Positions 44,129 through 53,876 of a stretch of 64,000 bases of DNA are shown one piece after another. The DNA is from Flavobacterium sp. (GTDB lineage Bacteria > Bacteroidota > Bacteroidia > Flavobacteriales > Flavobacteriaceae), in NCBI RefSeq assembly GCF_027484205.1, contig NZ_JAIXUB010000026.1, forward strand, positions 62,001 through 126,000. Reading direction: 5' to 3'. The notes beneath the pieces are model-generated. The model ran no database searches, was not told where the DNA came from, and saw nothing but the letters and a program-made list of their open reading frames with translations. Numbering within the stretch: position 1 is the first letter of the stretch; every line of letters begins with the position of its first letter. A program made the position numbers and the translations under genes.

Positions 44129-45457
44129 TTAAAATAAATGAATAAAATAATAAACCAAAGCCGCCAAAACTGCCGAAACTGGAATGGTTAAAACCCAAGC
44201 CCAAAGTAATTTAACAGTTACACCCCAACGAACAGCAGAAACTCTTTTAGTAACTCCTACTCCAATGATTGAACCTGTAATAGTATGTGTAGTTGAAACT
44301 GGAATTTTAAAATGTTCTGTTGTAAATAAAGTCAAAGCACCAGCTGATTCAGCAACAACACCTTCAAAAGCGGTAACTTTTGTAATTTTAGAACCCATGG
44401 TTTTAACAATTTTCCATCCACCACTTAAAGTTCCTAATGCAATTACTGTATAACAAGTTAGCGGAATCCATTCTGGCATCAAACCATCAACATGAACACC
44501 ATTAACATCTGAAGGAAGTTTAACATTTAAGTCAAGCCAAAATCCTGATAAATTAAAATTAGGATTGTCTTTTATAAACACCGCAACAGCAGCAGCAATA
44601 ATTCCCATCACTTTTTGTGAATCATTACCACCATGACCTAAACTAAATGCGGCTGATGATAAAAGTTGCATTTTCTTTAAAACTTTTTCAGCCGTAGCTG
44701 TAGAAAAACTACTAAAAAACAGGTTGAAAATTGCTAGACTATAAAAAATGAAGGCTACTAAAAACCATTTTATATTATGTGGTTCAGTAATAACACTCCA
44801 AAAATGACTTTCAAATCTTGGTTTCTCGATATCTTCATAGTTAACCATGACAGAAACTAAAAACCAGCCAACTAGTAACATTAAAACAACAGTTACAATT
44901 TTTGGATAAATATTTTTCTTTGAAGAATACATTAACCAAATAGACATGAAATAGGATATAATCATTCCCAACAAAGGAGCAAATACAATAAATAAGATAA
45001 CAATTACAATACCTGAAGGCAATAATTCACCTTCTTTTGCCGCTTTAAACCAGTTGACAATTTTAAAACCAGCATGTTCAGGATCAGTTACACTGGATAA
45101 TCCGTGCGCAATTGCTGCTCCAGCAAAACCACCAATCAAGGTATGTGATGATGATGAAGGAATTCCTTTTAACCAAGTAATAATATTCCAAATAATAGCC
45201 GCAATAACACCAGCTAAAATTACTGTTAAATCAATGCTACTTGTGTGAGCCGTTTTTGCAACTGTATCGGCAACACCAAATCCGAAAACCCAGTAGGCTA
45301 AAAAGTTAAAAAAAGCTGCCCAAAGAACCGCTTGAAAAGGAGTTAATACTTTAGTAGCAACGATAGTCGCAATTGAGTTTGCTGCATCGTGAAAACCGTT
45401 GATATAATCAAATACTAAAGCTAGAAAAATAATTACTATAAGTAAAGTAAAATCCAT
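44129..45457 (-). CDS. PiT-family inorganic phosphate transporter
   Basis: A 442-residue integral membrane protein with about ten helices. Both signature repeats are present: FDYINGFHDAANSIAT near residue 17 (PiT N-motif) and GGNDSQKVMG near the middle, plus STTHTITGSI near the C-terminus. It imports phosphate with a cation. The DUF47 gene upstream is the common PiT accessory. Confidence 0.94.
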   Translation of the reverse strand: MDFTLLIVIIFLALVFDYINGFHDAANSIATIVATKVLTPFQAVLWAAFFNFLAYWVFGFGVADTVAKTAHTSSIDLTVILAGVIAAIIWNIITWLKGIPSSSSHTLIGGFAGAAIAHGLSSVTDPEHAGFKIVNWFKAAKEGELLPSGIVIVILFIVFAPLLGMIISYFMSIWLMYSSKKNIYPKIVTVVLMLLVGWFLVSVMVNYEDIEKPRFESHFWSVITEPHNIKWFLVAFIFYSLAIFNLFFSSFSTATAEKVLKKMQLLSSAAFSLGHGGNDSQKVMGIIAAAVAVFIKDNPNFNLSGFWLDLNVKLPSDVNGVHVDGLMPEWIPLTCYTVIALGTLSGGWKIVKTMGSKITKVTAFEGVVAESAGALTLFTTEHFKIPVSTTHTITGSIIGVGVTKRVSAVRWGVTVKLLWAWVLTIPVSAVLAALVYYFIHLF

Positions 45458-45560
45458 TTTTTTAAATAAAAATTAAGGATTAAAAATTAAAAAAAATGAG
45501 AACCTAATTTTTAAATCAATACAAATTAATTTTAATTCTCAATTTTAATTTTTAATTGAT

Positions 45561-46205
45561 TTACGAGTGTTTAACTGAAATTTGCTCCATTACATTAGAA
45601 ACACTCTTACATTTATCAGATGCCATTTCAAGAGCCGATAGAACTTCCTTATATTTAATGATGTTTTTAGCATCAGTTTCATTTTCAAAAATATCAGCTA
45701 CAGCTTTATCAAAAACAACATCAGCTTTACTTTCAAGTTTATTGATTTTTTTGCATGTTTCCTTGATCATTTTGATATTATTCATATCTTTCAATTGCTT
45801 GATACCTTCACCTATTAACTGACAAGCTTCTAAGTTTATCTCTGTCAATTTTCTGATTGATTTAGTAATTTTATCAACTTGATATAATCTTATTCTACTT
45901 GCTGCACCGTGCATATTATCAGCAACATTATCAATAGATTTTATAAGAGCATGAATATCTTCTCTATCAAATGGAGTAATGAAGTTTTTACTCAATTCTA
46001 AGTGTGTTTTATGTGTAATTTCTTCAATTGTAGCTTCAAGTTCTTCTATTTTTTTAAAATACTCTTCACGTTCAGCTTTAGGTGCATTTACAGCTTCATG
46101 TAAAGTGTTTGCTAGAATAATTAAATTTGCTGCTGCTTGTTCAAATAATGGAAAGAACTTTTTATCTTTCGGAACAAAAAATTGAAAAATACTGTTTAGT
46201 GTCAT
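45561..46205 (-). CDS. DUF47 (PhoU-like) phosphate transport accessory protein
   Basis: Starting at MTLNSIFQFFVPKDKKFFPL gives 214 residues, helix-rich, with the typical PKDKKFFPLFEQAAANL opening and THLELSKNFITPFDREDIHA core. DUF47 proteins sit beside PiT genes and are thought to regulate transport like PhoU. An upstream Met would add seven residues. Likely cotranscribed with PiT (about 100 nt apart). Confidence 0.9.
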   Translation of the reverse strand: MTLNSIFQFFVPKDKKFFPLFEQAAANLIILANTLHEAVNAPKAEREEYFKKIEELEATIEEITHKTHLELSKNFITPFDREDIHALIKSIDNVADNMHGAASRIRLYQVDKITKSIRKLTEINLEACQLIGEGIKQLKDMNNIKMIKETCKKINKLESKADVVFDKAVADIFENETDAKNIIKYKEVLSALEMASDKCKSVSNVMEQISVKHS

Positions 46206-46364
46206 TAGGTATAAAATTTTATGCAAATGTATTCAACTAATATTAAGAGAATGTTAAGTTACACGAAAACTAGGTAAATAAATTTATTTGTGATTTTTAT
46301 AGAACTTTTCTGTTTTTTCAAACGTTTTCGTACTTTAGCAAAAATAAAATTAAGCTAACATTTT

Positions 46365-47993
46365 ATGGATTTAAACTTCAACAAAAACGAAGATCATAAC
46401 AAACTTTTATTATCTGATTTAAAGCAAAAATTTGCCAAAGTTAAACTTGGTGGTGGCGAAAAACGTATCGAAAAACTTCATGCGGAAGGCAAAATGACCG
46501 CACGTGAACGCATCGATTATTTACTTGATAATAAATCAAATAGCATTGAAATTGGAGCCTTTGTTGGAGACGGAATGTATGCGGAACATGGTGGTTGTCC
46601 TTCTGGTGGCGTTGTCGTAAAAATAGGATATATTTCAGGAAAACAATGTATAGTTGTTGCCAATGACGCTACTGTAAAAGCTGGTGCTTGGTTTCCAATT
46701 ACAGGAAAGAAAAACCTTCGTGCGCAAGAAATTGCAATGGAAAATCGCCTTCCAATTATCTATTTAGTCGATTCTGCTGGAGTTTATTTGCCAATGCAAG
46801 ACGAAATTTTCCCTGACAAAGAACATTTTGGTAGAATTTTTAGAAATAATGCGATAATGTCTAGCATGGGAATTACACAAATTGCCGCTGTTATGGGAAG
46901 TTGTGTTGCAGGTGGAGCTTATCTTCCAATTATGAGTGACGAAGCTATGATTGTTGATAAAACTGGAAGTATTTTTCTAGCCGGAAGTTATTTAGTAAAA
47001 GCAGCCATTGGCGAAAATATTGATAATGAAACACTTGGAGGAGCAACAACGCATTGCGAAATTTCAGGTGTTACTGATTATAAAGCTAAAGATGATAAAG
47101 ATGCTTTAGACCGAATTAAAAGTATTGTTGGAAAAATTGGAGATTATGAAAAAGCCGGTTTCAACAGAGAAAAACCTCAAAAACCTGCCTTAAAAGAAGA
47201 GGATATTTATGGTATTATTCCTAAATCCCGTTCTGATCAATATGATATGATGGAAGTTATCAAACGATTGGTTGATAATTCTGAAATGGATATGTATAAA
47301 GAAGATTACGGAAAATCAATCATTACTTGTTATGCTAGAATCGATGGTTGGGCAGTTGGAATTGTAGCTAATCAACGTACAGTTTCTAAAACTAAAAAAG
47401 GTGAAATCCAATTTGGAGGTGTTATTTATTCCGATTCTGCCGATAAAGCCACTCGTTTTATTGCCAATTGTAACCAAAAGAAAATTCCACTAGTATTCTT
47501 GCAAGATGTAACTGGTTTTATGGTTGGTTCCAAATCAGAACATGGCGGAATTATTAAAGACGGAGCCAAAATGGTAAATGCAGTTTCAAATTCTGTAGTT
47601 CCAAAATTTACTGTTGTTATTGGAAATTCTTATGGCGCAGGAAATTACGCTATGTGCGGAAAAGCTTATGATCCAAGATTAATTTTTGCTTGGCCGAGTG
47701 CCGAATTAGCCGTTATGGGCGGAACTCAAGCCGCTAAAGTATTAGCTCAAATTGAAGCTTCATCACTAAAAGCAAAAGGAGAAACAGTTGATGAAACGGT
47801 TGAAAAAGAATTATTTGATAAAATCAAAGCAAGATACGATGCTCAAGTTTCTCCATATTATGCAGCATCAAGACTTTGGACAGACGCAATAATTGATCCA
47901 TTAGAAACAAGAACTTGGATTTCTATGGGAATTGAAGCTGCTAACCACTCGCCTATTGAAAAGAAGTTTAATTTGGGAGTCATTCAGGTTTAA
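46365..47993 (+). CDS. Acyl-CoA carboxylase, carboxyltransferase (beta) subunit
   Basis: 542 residues of the propionyl/methylcrotonyl-CoA carboxylase beta family. The N-terminal and C-terminal crotonase-like halves are both complete: ARERIDYLLDNKS, AVMGSCVAGGAYLPIMSD, LQDVTGFMVGSKSEHGGIIK and GNSYGAGNYAMCGKAYDPR. The length and MGGTQAAKVL block suit methylcrotonyl-CoA carboxylase (leucine breakdown) or a related acyl-CoA enzyme; no biotin-carrier partner lies nearby. A near-consensus TACTTTAG precedes it at 46331. Confidence 0.9.
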   Translation: MDLNFNKNEDHNKLLLSDLKQKFAKVKLGGGEKRIEKLHAEGKMTARERIDYLLDNKSNSIEIGAFVGDGMYAEHGGCPSGGVVVKIGYISGKQCIVVANDATVKAGAWFPITGKKNLRAQEIAMENRLPIIYLVDSAGVYLPMQDEIFPDKEHFGRIFRNNAIMSSMGITQIAAVMGSCVAGGAYLPIMSDEAMIVDKTGSIFLAGSYLVKAAIGENIDNETLGGATTHCEISGVTDYKAKDDKDALDRIKSIVGKIGDYEKAGFNREKPQKPALKEEDIYGIIPKSRSDQYDMMEVIKRLVDNSEMDMYKEDYGKSIITCYARIDGWAVGIVANQRTVSKTKKGEIQFGGVIYSDSADKATRFIANCNQKKIPLVFLQDVTGFMVGSKSEHGGIIKDGAKMVNAVSNSVVPKFTVVIGNSYGAGNYAMCGKAYDPRLIFAWPSAELAVMGGTQAAKVLAQIEASSLKAKGETVDETVEKELFDKIKARYDAQVSPYYAASRLWTDAIIDPLETRTWISMGIEAANHSPIEKKFNLGVIQV

Positions 47994-48068
47994 TATTAGA
48001 TATCAAATTTTAGATATTAGATTTATACAAACTTATTATTCCTATAAATAGTCATAACGTTTGAATTA

Positions 48069-48473
48069 ATGAAGTTAGCAAAGAAAAGAGATAGAATTTT
48101 ATCCTTTATAATTGATTTTTTAATTTACAGTGTTATCATTTTAATCTTCGGATATTTCTTCGGAGAAAAAAATGAAAACGGATACCACATAACAGGTTTT
48201 CCTGCTTTCATTGTGTTTCTAATTGGATTAGGTTTGTGGCCATTAAATGAAGCTTTTACTGGTCAAACCTTTGGAAAAATGATTGTTGGACTGAAAGTAA
48301 TAAACAAAACCAACACTAAAGATATTAGCGGAACACAAGCTTTTGTAAGATTTGGAATGGGTTTCTTTGATTGTTTTTTTATTATTGGATTAATTGTAGC
48401 GTCATCTAATAAAAACAAGCAACGAATAGGAGATTTAGTTGCAGATTCAATCGTAATTGATATTAATAAATAG
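48069..48473 (+). CDS. RDD-family membrane protein
   Basis: 134 residues with three helices. The opening KKRDRILSFIIDFLIYS carries the Arg/Asp pair that names the family; GQTFGKMIVGLKVINK and RIGDLVADSIVI are also typical. Function in general unknown; some members have been linked to ion transport. Confidence 0.85.
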   Translation: MKLAKKRDRILSFIIDFLIYSVIILIFGYFFGEKNENGYHITGFPAFIVFLIGLGLWPLNEAFTGQTFGKMIVGLKVINKTNTKDISGTQAFVRFGMGFFDCFFIIGLIVASSNKNKQRIGDLVADSIVIDINK

Positions 48474-48505
48474 TTCGAAGGCAATCTAATAAATTTAACC
48501 TCTTT

Positions 48506-49126
48506 ATGAAACATATGAAAGTATTTATTCTTTTAATTTTTTTTCTGCTTCTTTCTTGCAACAATTATAAATCAGAAAATCAAATAGAAATTAATACTGA
48601 AAAAGAGATTTCTAAAAATGAACTACTATTTAAAAATTGGTTAATTAAAAAACAAAAAACAATTTTAAAAAAACTTAATTTAAATGATATTTCTAAATTA
48701 AACTCAAAAACATTACGTATTTGGAGATTTCCAGGCGGAGGTGCAGTTTTTCAAGAAATTTACGAATTGAATATTGATAAAGAAGAACTAAAATTATACT
48801 CTTCTTTAATAGAAAATGTAAATTCAATTGAAACAAAAGAATTATCCAAATTAGAATACCAAAAAGTTATAAAAAATAAAGAATTAACTGAAAACCTAAT
48901 CAAATTTTCAAAAGAAAAATCAATACTAAAATTTAAAAATATTGAAGAATATTGTAAAAATCATTTAGGTTGTGGAGATTCATTTTTGATTGAATATAAA
49001 GATAATTTGGAACGAAATACATTCAGTATTGATGAAGGAATAAAGAAATGTCAAAATAAAAATACTGAAAGCCCTAAACAATTATTAGAATTAATTGAAA
49101 AAATGGTTTTTGAGTATGGTAACTAA
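48506..49126 (+). CDS. Lipoprotein of unknown function
   Basis: 206 residues with a lipobox (ILLIFFLLLSC). A second Met at codon 4 is an alternative start. The mature part is Lys/Glu/Asn-rich, with one structured block (SKTLRIWRFPGGGAVFQEI) and a Cys pair near the end (YCKNHLGCGDSF). No family recognised. Confidence 0.6.
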   Translation: MKHMKVFILLIFFLLLSCNNYKSENQIEINTEKEISKNELLFKNWLIKKQKTILKKLNLNDISKLNSKTLRIWRFPGGGAVFQEIYELNIDKEELKLYSSLIENVNSIETKELSKLEYQKVIKNKELTENLIKFSKEKSILKFKNIEEYCKNHLGCGDSFLIEYKDNLERNTFSIDEGIKKCQNKNTESPKQLLELIEKMVFEYGN

Positions 49127-49186
49127 TATAAAATCAAGTAACAAATCCCAAAAACCAACTACTAATCAATTTTAAATCACATCATC

Positions 49187-50803
49187 ATGAAAAAAATCTT
49201 TATTATTGGTTTAACTTTTATTGGTTTTCAATCTGTATTTTCACAAAACTTTACCCGTAGAGATTCACTTCAAGGTGGTTTGCGTCCTGAAAGAACGTGT
49301 TGTGATGTGCAACGTTATGATTTGAATATCAAAATAAATCCTGACGAAAAAACAATCGTAGGTTACAATGAAATTGCTTTCAAAGTAGTTGAAAAAACTT
49401 CTAAAATTCAAGTAGATTTATTTGAGAACATGCAAATTGACAGTATCGTTCACAACAATAAAAAACTAGAATACAAACGTGATTTCGATGCCGTTTTTAT
49501 TGATTTTCCAATTGGTTTAACTGCAAATTCATCTGAAAAAATCCGCTTTTATTATTCAGGGAAACCTAAAGTTGCCAAAAATGCGCCTTGGGATGGTGGT
49601 TTTGTTTTCAAAAAAGACAAACAAGGAAAACATTGGATAGGTGTTGCTGTTCAAGGAACTGGAGCAAGTTTATGGTATCCAGTAAAAGATTCGCAAACCG
49701 ATGAACCTGATTTAGGCGCAACAATAAAAGTGGCTGTTCCTAATGGTTTGATGAATGTTTCTAATGGAAGATTTATCGGAAGTGAAGATTTGAAAAATGG
49801 TTATACGCGTTGGGATTGGGAAGTTAAAAATCCGATAAACAATTATGACATTACAATAAATATTGCTGATTATGCTCATATTCATGACAATCACAATGGT
49901 TTAGATTTAGATTATTATGTATTGCGCGACAATGAAGAAACGGCTAAAAAACATTTTGAAGAAGTAAAACCAATGATGGATTGTTTCCAATCTAAATTTG
50001 GAAAATATCCTTTTGCTGAAGATGGGTATAAATTGGTGGAAACTCCTTATTTAGGTATGGAACACCAAAGTGCTGTAGCTTATGGAAATAAGTACAAAAA
50101 AGGTTATATGGGAAGTGATTTATCCATGTCTGGAGTAGGTTTACTTTTTGATTATATTACGATTCACGAAAGTGGTCACGAATGGTTTGGAAACAGCATT
50201 ACGTCGTCTGATATTGCTGATATGTGGATTCATGAAGGATTTACACAATATTCTGAATTAGTGTATATTGAATGTCAGTTTGGCTATGAAAAAGCAATGA
50301 AATATGCCAAAGGTTTAAAAACGAATGTGAGAAACGATAGACCAATTATTGGCACTTGTTGTGTAAACAATGAAGGTTCGGGCGATATGTATCCAAAAGG
50401 TGCTTTACTATTGAATACCTTACGTCATGTGATTAATAACGATGAATTATGGTGGAAAATCATTCTGAAATATTCTGAAACCTATCGTCATAAAATTATT
50501 GATACACCAACAGTAATTGCGTTTTTCAATCAAGAAAGTAGCATGAACCTTACTCCTATTTTCAATCAATATTTGAGTTACAAAAAAATTCCTGCTTTGG
50601 AATTAAAATTCAATAAAAAGAAATTAGAATTTCAATGGAAAACAGATGTTACTGATTTCAATATGCCAATTGACATCAAACTTAACGGAAAAGAAATTAG
50701 AATTGAACCAACAAACAAATGGAAAAAGTCAAAATTCAAAATCAAATCATTAGATGAAGTTGAAGTTTTAAACAATGAGTTTTTTGTTCATGTATGGAAA
50801 TAG
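49187..50803 (+). CDS. M1-family metallopeptidase
   Basis: 538 residues with a signal peptide (cleavage near FSQN). N-terminal beta domain (YDLNIKINPDEKTIVGYNEI), then the catalytic domain with HESGHEWFGN and the third zinc ligand in WIHEGFTQYSE. Shorter than typical aminopeptidase N because the helical C-terminal domain is cut to about 100 residues. Probably a periplasmic aminopeptidase. Unusual for lacking the classic GAMEN sequence: the equivalent segment reads LGMEHQSAVAYG. Confidence 0.9.
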   Translation: MKKIFIIGLTFIGFQSVFSQNFTRRDSLQGGLRPERTCCDVQRYDLNIKINPDEKTIVGYNEIAFKVVEKTSKIQVDLFENMQIDSIVHNNKKLEYKRDFDAVFIDFPIGLTANSSEKIRFYYSGKPKVAKNAPWDGGFVFKKDKQGKHWIGVAVQGTGASLWYPVKDSQTDEPDLGATIKVAVPNGLMNVSNGRFIGSEDLKNGYTRWDWEVKNPINNYDITINIADYAHIHDNHNGLDLDYYVLRDNEETAKKHFEEVKPMMDCFQSKFGKYPFAEDGYKLVETPYLGMEHQSAVAYGNKYKKGYMGSDLSMSGVGLLFDYITIHESGHEWFGNSITSSDIADMWIHEGFTQYSELVYIECQFGYEKAMKYAKGLKTNVRNDRPIIGTCCVNNEGSGDMYPKGALLLNTLRHVINNDELWWKIILKYSETYRHKIIDTPTVIAFFNQESSMNLTPIFNQYLSYKKIPALELKFNKKKLEFQWKTDVTDFNMPIDIKLNGKEIRIEPTNKWKKSKFKIKSLDEVEVLNNEFFVHVWK

Positions 50804-50804
50804 T

Positions 50805-51146
50805 TTAAAACTTACCATAAAAACTAGTAATATCAAAATAAACTATTTTTTCTTCTCCATTAGATGTCATGATTTTCATAGTATCGTAATGTTTTCCGTT
50901 TCTAGAACCTGAACCTTGACTTATCAATTTAAATCCAGGATACATTTCATTTAACTTAGAATAAACTTTACTAACACCACTCATTTCATCTTTAGCTTTA
51001 ATAATTACAGCTTTTTCATAAGAAGAACCATCATTAGCCATCTTCACAACAGAAGTACCTTTTGAATCAGCAACTGCATCTGTATTTTTTGTGGAAGAAC
51101 AAGAAATAAAAAATACAGTAACTAAAACAAACATAATTTTTTTCAT
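50805..51146 (-). CDS. Small lipoprotein of unknown function
   Basis: 113 residues with lipobox FFISC (Cys16). The mature part (SSYEKAVIIKAKDEMSGVSK, YPGFKLISQGSGSRNGKHYD, EEKIVYFDITSFYGKF) is a compact domain seen in flavobacteria next to menE; function unknown. Convergent with the M1 peptidase gene, stops 1 nt apart. Confidence 0.65.
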   Translation of the reverse strand: MKKIMFVLVTVFFISCSSTKNTDAVADSKGTSVVKMANDGSSYEKAVIIKAKDEMSGVSKVYSKLNEMYPGFKLISQGSGSRNGKHYDTMKIMTSNGEEKIVYFDITSFYGKF

Positions 51147-51162
51147 AATATTTAAATTTAAT

Positions 51163-52206
51163 TTAAACCAAACTCTCTTTTCTCAAAACCTTTCCGTTTT
51201 CTGTTTCTTTGAAATTATTTACAAATACAATTTCTTTTGGACGTTCATATTTATCTAATTCTTCAAAAATAACTTTATCAATATCAAACGAAGTTCCTTC
51301 AACTACTAAAACTACTTTTTCACCAAGTTCAGTATCTTCTTTTGAAGCGATAAAAAATCTTCGGTCAATTTTTCCATCTAACTTTTTCTCCACTTGTTCG
51401 GGCATAATCTTAACGCCGCCACTATTAATAATATTGTCAATTCTACCTAAAAACAAAAATTGATTTTCATTTACTAGTTCAACTAAATCATTAGTTACAA
51501 CAGTATCTTCAGCAATAATATTTGGCGCATGAATGACTAAACAGTTTCTTTCATCATAGCTAATAGTAACTTTTGGTAAAACGGTAAATACCTTCTCACC
51601 TACTTTTTTTGCTGCAATATGCGTAATGGTTTCAGTCATTCCATAGGTTTCATAAACATCTGTTGGAAGCTTCATCAAATCTTTTTCTAATCCTTTGCTA
51701 ATTCTTGCGCCACCAACAATAAGTTTTTTTACATTTTTTAGTTCTTTCAATGAATTTTGAGCTTGCATTGGAACCATTGCGGCAAAATCGTAGCTTTCCT
51801 CTAAATTTTCCATTGGATGTGAACTTGGCGCAACATAATCTAAATCTAAACCAAGAATAATAGAACGTATCAACATCATTTTTCCAGCAACATATTTAAC
51901 TGGAAGACATTGTAAGGCTTTATTTCCTGAATTTAAACCAAAGAAATCACCAGTTGCTAGTGCTGAATTTACCATGGCTTGTTTTTCAACGCGAATGGTT
52001 TTTGGTGTTCCTGTTGATCCTGAAGTTTTCATTTCGATATAAGTTTTTCCATCAAACCAATCTAAAAGAAAATCACCTACAGGTTTTTCCCAATCTTCTC
52101 CTTCTTTTATAAAACTATATGCCACACGACACAAATCCTCTTTATTCAAATGGAAACCATTTAATTTAAAAGAATTGTGAACATTTTCGTAAGTTGGGTT
52201 ATTCAT
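51163..52206 (-). CDS. menE: o-Succinylbenzoate-CoA ligase-like AMP-binding enzyme
   Basis: A 347-residue short ANL enzyme. The P-loop-like IEMKTSGSTGTPKTIRVEK lies near residues 55-73, then VYETYGMTETITHIA, and LGRIDNIINSGGVKIMPEQV. In flavobacteria this short form makes OSB-CoA in menaquinone synthesis. The start overlaps the CPBP gene by 8 nt, so they are cotranscribed. Assignment to menE rests on length and memory of synteny. Confidence 0.78.
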   Translation of the reverse strand: MNNPTYENVHNSFKLNGFHLNKEDLCRVAYSFIKEGEDWEKPVGDFLLDWFDGKTYIEMKTSGSTGTPKTIRVEKQAMVNSALATGDFFGLNSGNKALQCLPVKYVAGKMMLIRSIILGLDLDYVAPSSHPMENLEESYDFAAMVPMQAQNSLKELKNVKKLIVGGARISKGLEKDLMKLPTDVYETYGMTETITHIAAKKVGEKVFTVLPKVTISYDERNCLVIHAPNIIAEDTVVTNDLVELVNENQFLFLGRIDNIINSGGVKIMPEQVEKKLDGKIDRRFFIASKEDTELGEKVVLVVEGTSFDIDKVIFEELDKYERPKEIVFVNNFKETENGKVLRKESLV

Positions 52207-53368
52207 TTTTTTGAGTTTTTAGAGTTAAATCATTCTTTATTTCGCCAGTAAGTTTTTCTTTCCAATTGTGCCAATTGTATTTTTTACCAAAAACTAACAA
52301 TAATATTGGAAAAACAATTAAAACAGGAACCAAAACATCAAAACCTGCTGAAGGTTGAGATACATCTTTAAAAACAGAATGAGTTTGCAAAGCAGACCAA
52401 TCGGAAGTTACTAACAATGCACCAACAAGATTATTAGCGGCATGAAAACCTAAAGCCAATTCCATTCCGTCGTCCATTAGTGTTATTATTCCTAAAAACA
52501 AACCTGTTCCGATGTAATAAATCATTATAACATTACCCATTTTTTCAACTTCTGGATTAAAATAATGCATTCCACCAAAAATCAGAGAAGTTATCAGCAA
52601 TGGAGTAAGTTTACTTTTACTTCTTTCATAAAGTCTATTATAAAAAAATGATTCAAAAAAATTTAATTTTGTTAAAGCTAAGTCTATAAAAAAGATAACC
52701 AATATTGTCAAAATAGTTACAAAAATTTGAAGTAAAAAAAATAATTGAATAGCAAATAACTTTTCAATTAAAAATTCAAATAATAAATATATTGGAACAA
52801 ATAATAAAGAGTAAAAAATTCCAATTATAAATTTTTTCTGCAAAGAACCATTAGCAAATCCTTGCATCAAATATCCTCTAAAAATATATTCCTCAGTACT
52901 TGTTTGAATTGGAATCAGAACAACTCCAATAATGAATAAAATCAAGAAAGGAACTGGTTTAAAATTCCAAACTAATTCATTTGGTTCTAAATAAACAGCT
53001 AAAACAGTGGAAGCAATTGTAAACAAAGTCCAAATTCCAAAGGCAAAGAAAACCCTACTCCAATCAACTTTTGAACGCGACGTTGTAACCGACAAAAAAG
53101 ATTGCTTATGAAAATATTTTACCCAAAAATACAACGCACCTAAAGCAAAGGCAAACGAAATGAGCATTAAAAATAAGAATACATTTGGTTCTAAAAGTTG
53201 TAAAATTTCTTGCGTTGTTTTTGGCATTTTACCATCATCAAGACCTTTAATAAGTAAGGCAATTCCAAGAGGTATTTGACCTATAAATGAGGCGAAAATC
53301 ACCACAATTGAACCAACAATATATTTCCAAAACTCGTTTTCTTTTTTAATTCCTTGTTGTATAAACAT
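52199..53368 (-). CDS. CPBP-family intramembrane metalloprotease
   Basis: The Met at 53368 (MFIQQGIKKENEFWKYIVG) is taken as start; the frame extends 47 codons further but overlaps the arsC start region with implausible residues. About 389 residues with eight or so helices. The catalytic motifs are EEYIFRG, FGGMHYF and the HAANN region. CPBP proteases (Rce1-like) cleave within membranes and often process prenylated or leader peptides. Operon with menE. Confidence 0.85.
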   Translation of the reverse strand: MFIQQGIKKENEFWKYIVGSIVVIFASFIGQIPLGIALLIKGLDDGKMPKTTQEILQLLEPNVFLFLMLISFAFALGALYFWVKYFHKQSFLSVTTSRSKVDWSRVFFAFGIWTLFTIASTVLAVYLEPNELVWNFKPVPFLILFIIGVVLIPIQTSTEEYIFRGYLMQGFANGSLQKKFIIGIFYSLLFVPIYLLFEFLIEKLFAIQLFFLLQIFVTILTILVIFFIDLALTKLNFFESFFYNRLYERSKSKLTPLLITSLIFGGMHYFNPEVEKMGNVIMIYYIGTGLFLGIITLMDDGMELALGFHAANNLVGALLVTSDWSALQTHSVFKDVSQPSAGFDVLVPVLIVFPILLLVFGKKYNWHNWKEKLTGEIKNDLTLKTQKNE

Positions 53369-53434
53369 AGCTTTTAATATTTCGACTAAGTTAAAATATT
53401 TATTGCAAATTTCTTTACTTTGTAATAAAAAATA

Positions 53435-53776
53435 ATGATAACAATTTACCATAATCCACGATGTGGAAAATCTAGAGAATGTATAGCATTTGTTGAAAAT
53501 TCTAAACAAGAATTTGAAGTTGTAAAATATCTTGAAAATCCATTAACATTCAAAGAATTAGAAACTATAATTAAAAAATTGAATATCAAACCAATTGAAC
53601 TCATCAGAACAAAAGAATCAATTTGGGTAGAACGTTTTAAAGGTAAAACACTAACCGACAAAGAAATCGTCCAATCTATGGTTGATTTTCCAATTTTAAT
53701 GGAACGACCTATTGCTGTAAAAGGAAATAAAGCAGTAATTGCAAGACCATTTGAGCGAGTAAACGAAATTATTTAG
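53435..53776 (+). CDS. arsC: Arsenate reductase-like ArsC/Spx-family protein
   Basis: 113 residues, thioredoxin fold, with the single Cys in NPRCGKSRE and the basic block ERPIAVKGNKAVIARP of glutaredoxin-dependent arsenate reductases. No ars operon is nearby, and many such genes have unknown housekeeping roles. Divergent from the CPBP gene. Confidence 0.85.
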   Translation: MITIYHNPRCGKSRECIAFVENSKQEFEVVKYLENPLTFKELETIIKKLNIKPIELIRTKESIWVERFKGKTLTDKEIVQSMVDFPILMERPIAVKGNKAVIARPFERVNEII

Positions 53777-53811
53777 ATTAATTCAATTTTACTTTTAACA
53801 AACCTTTGTGA

Positions 53812-53840
53812 TTTGAAGGTTAAACGAAAGTTTATTTTTG
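53812..53840 (+). promoter_or_regulatory. Consensus promoter of the TonB-dependent receptor
   Basis: TTTG (53812-53815), a 17-nt spacer and TATTTTTG (53833-53840): both boxes perfect. Confidence 0.8.
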
Positions 53841-53876
53841 CAGTCAAATGTTTTATAATAAAAAACAAAAGATTGT

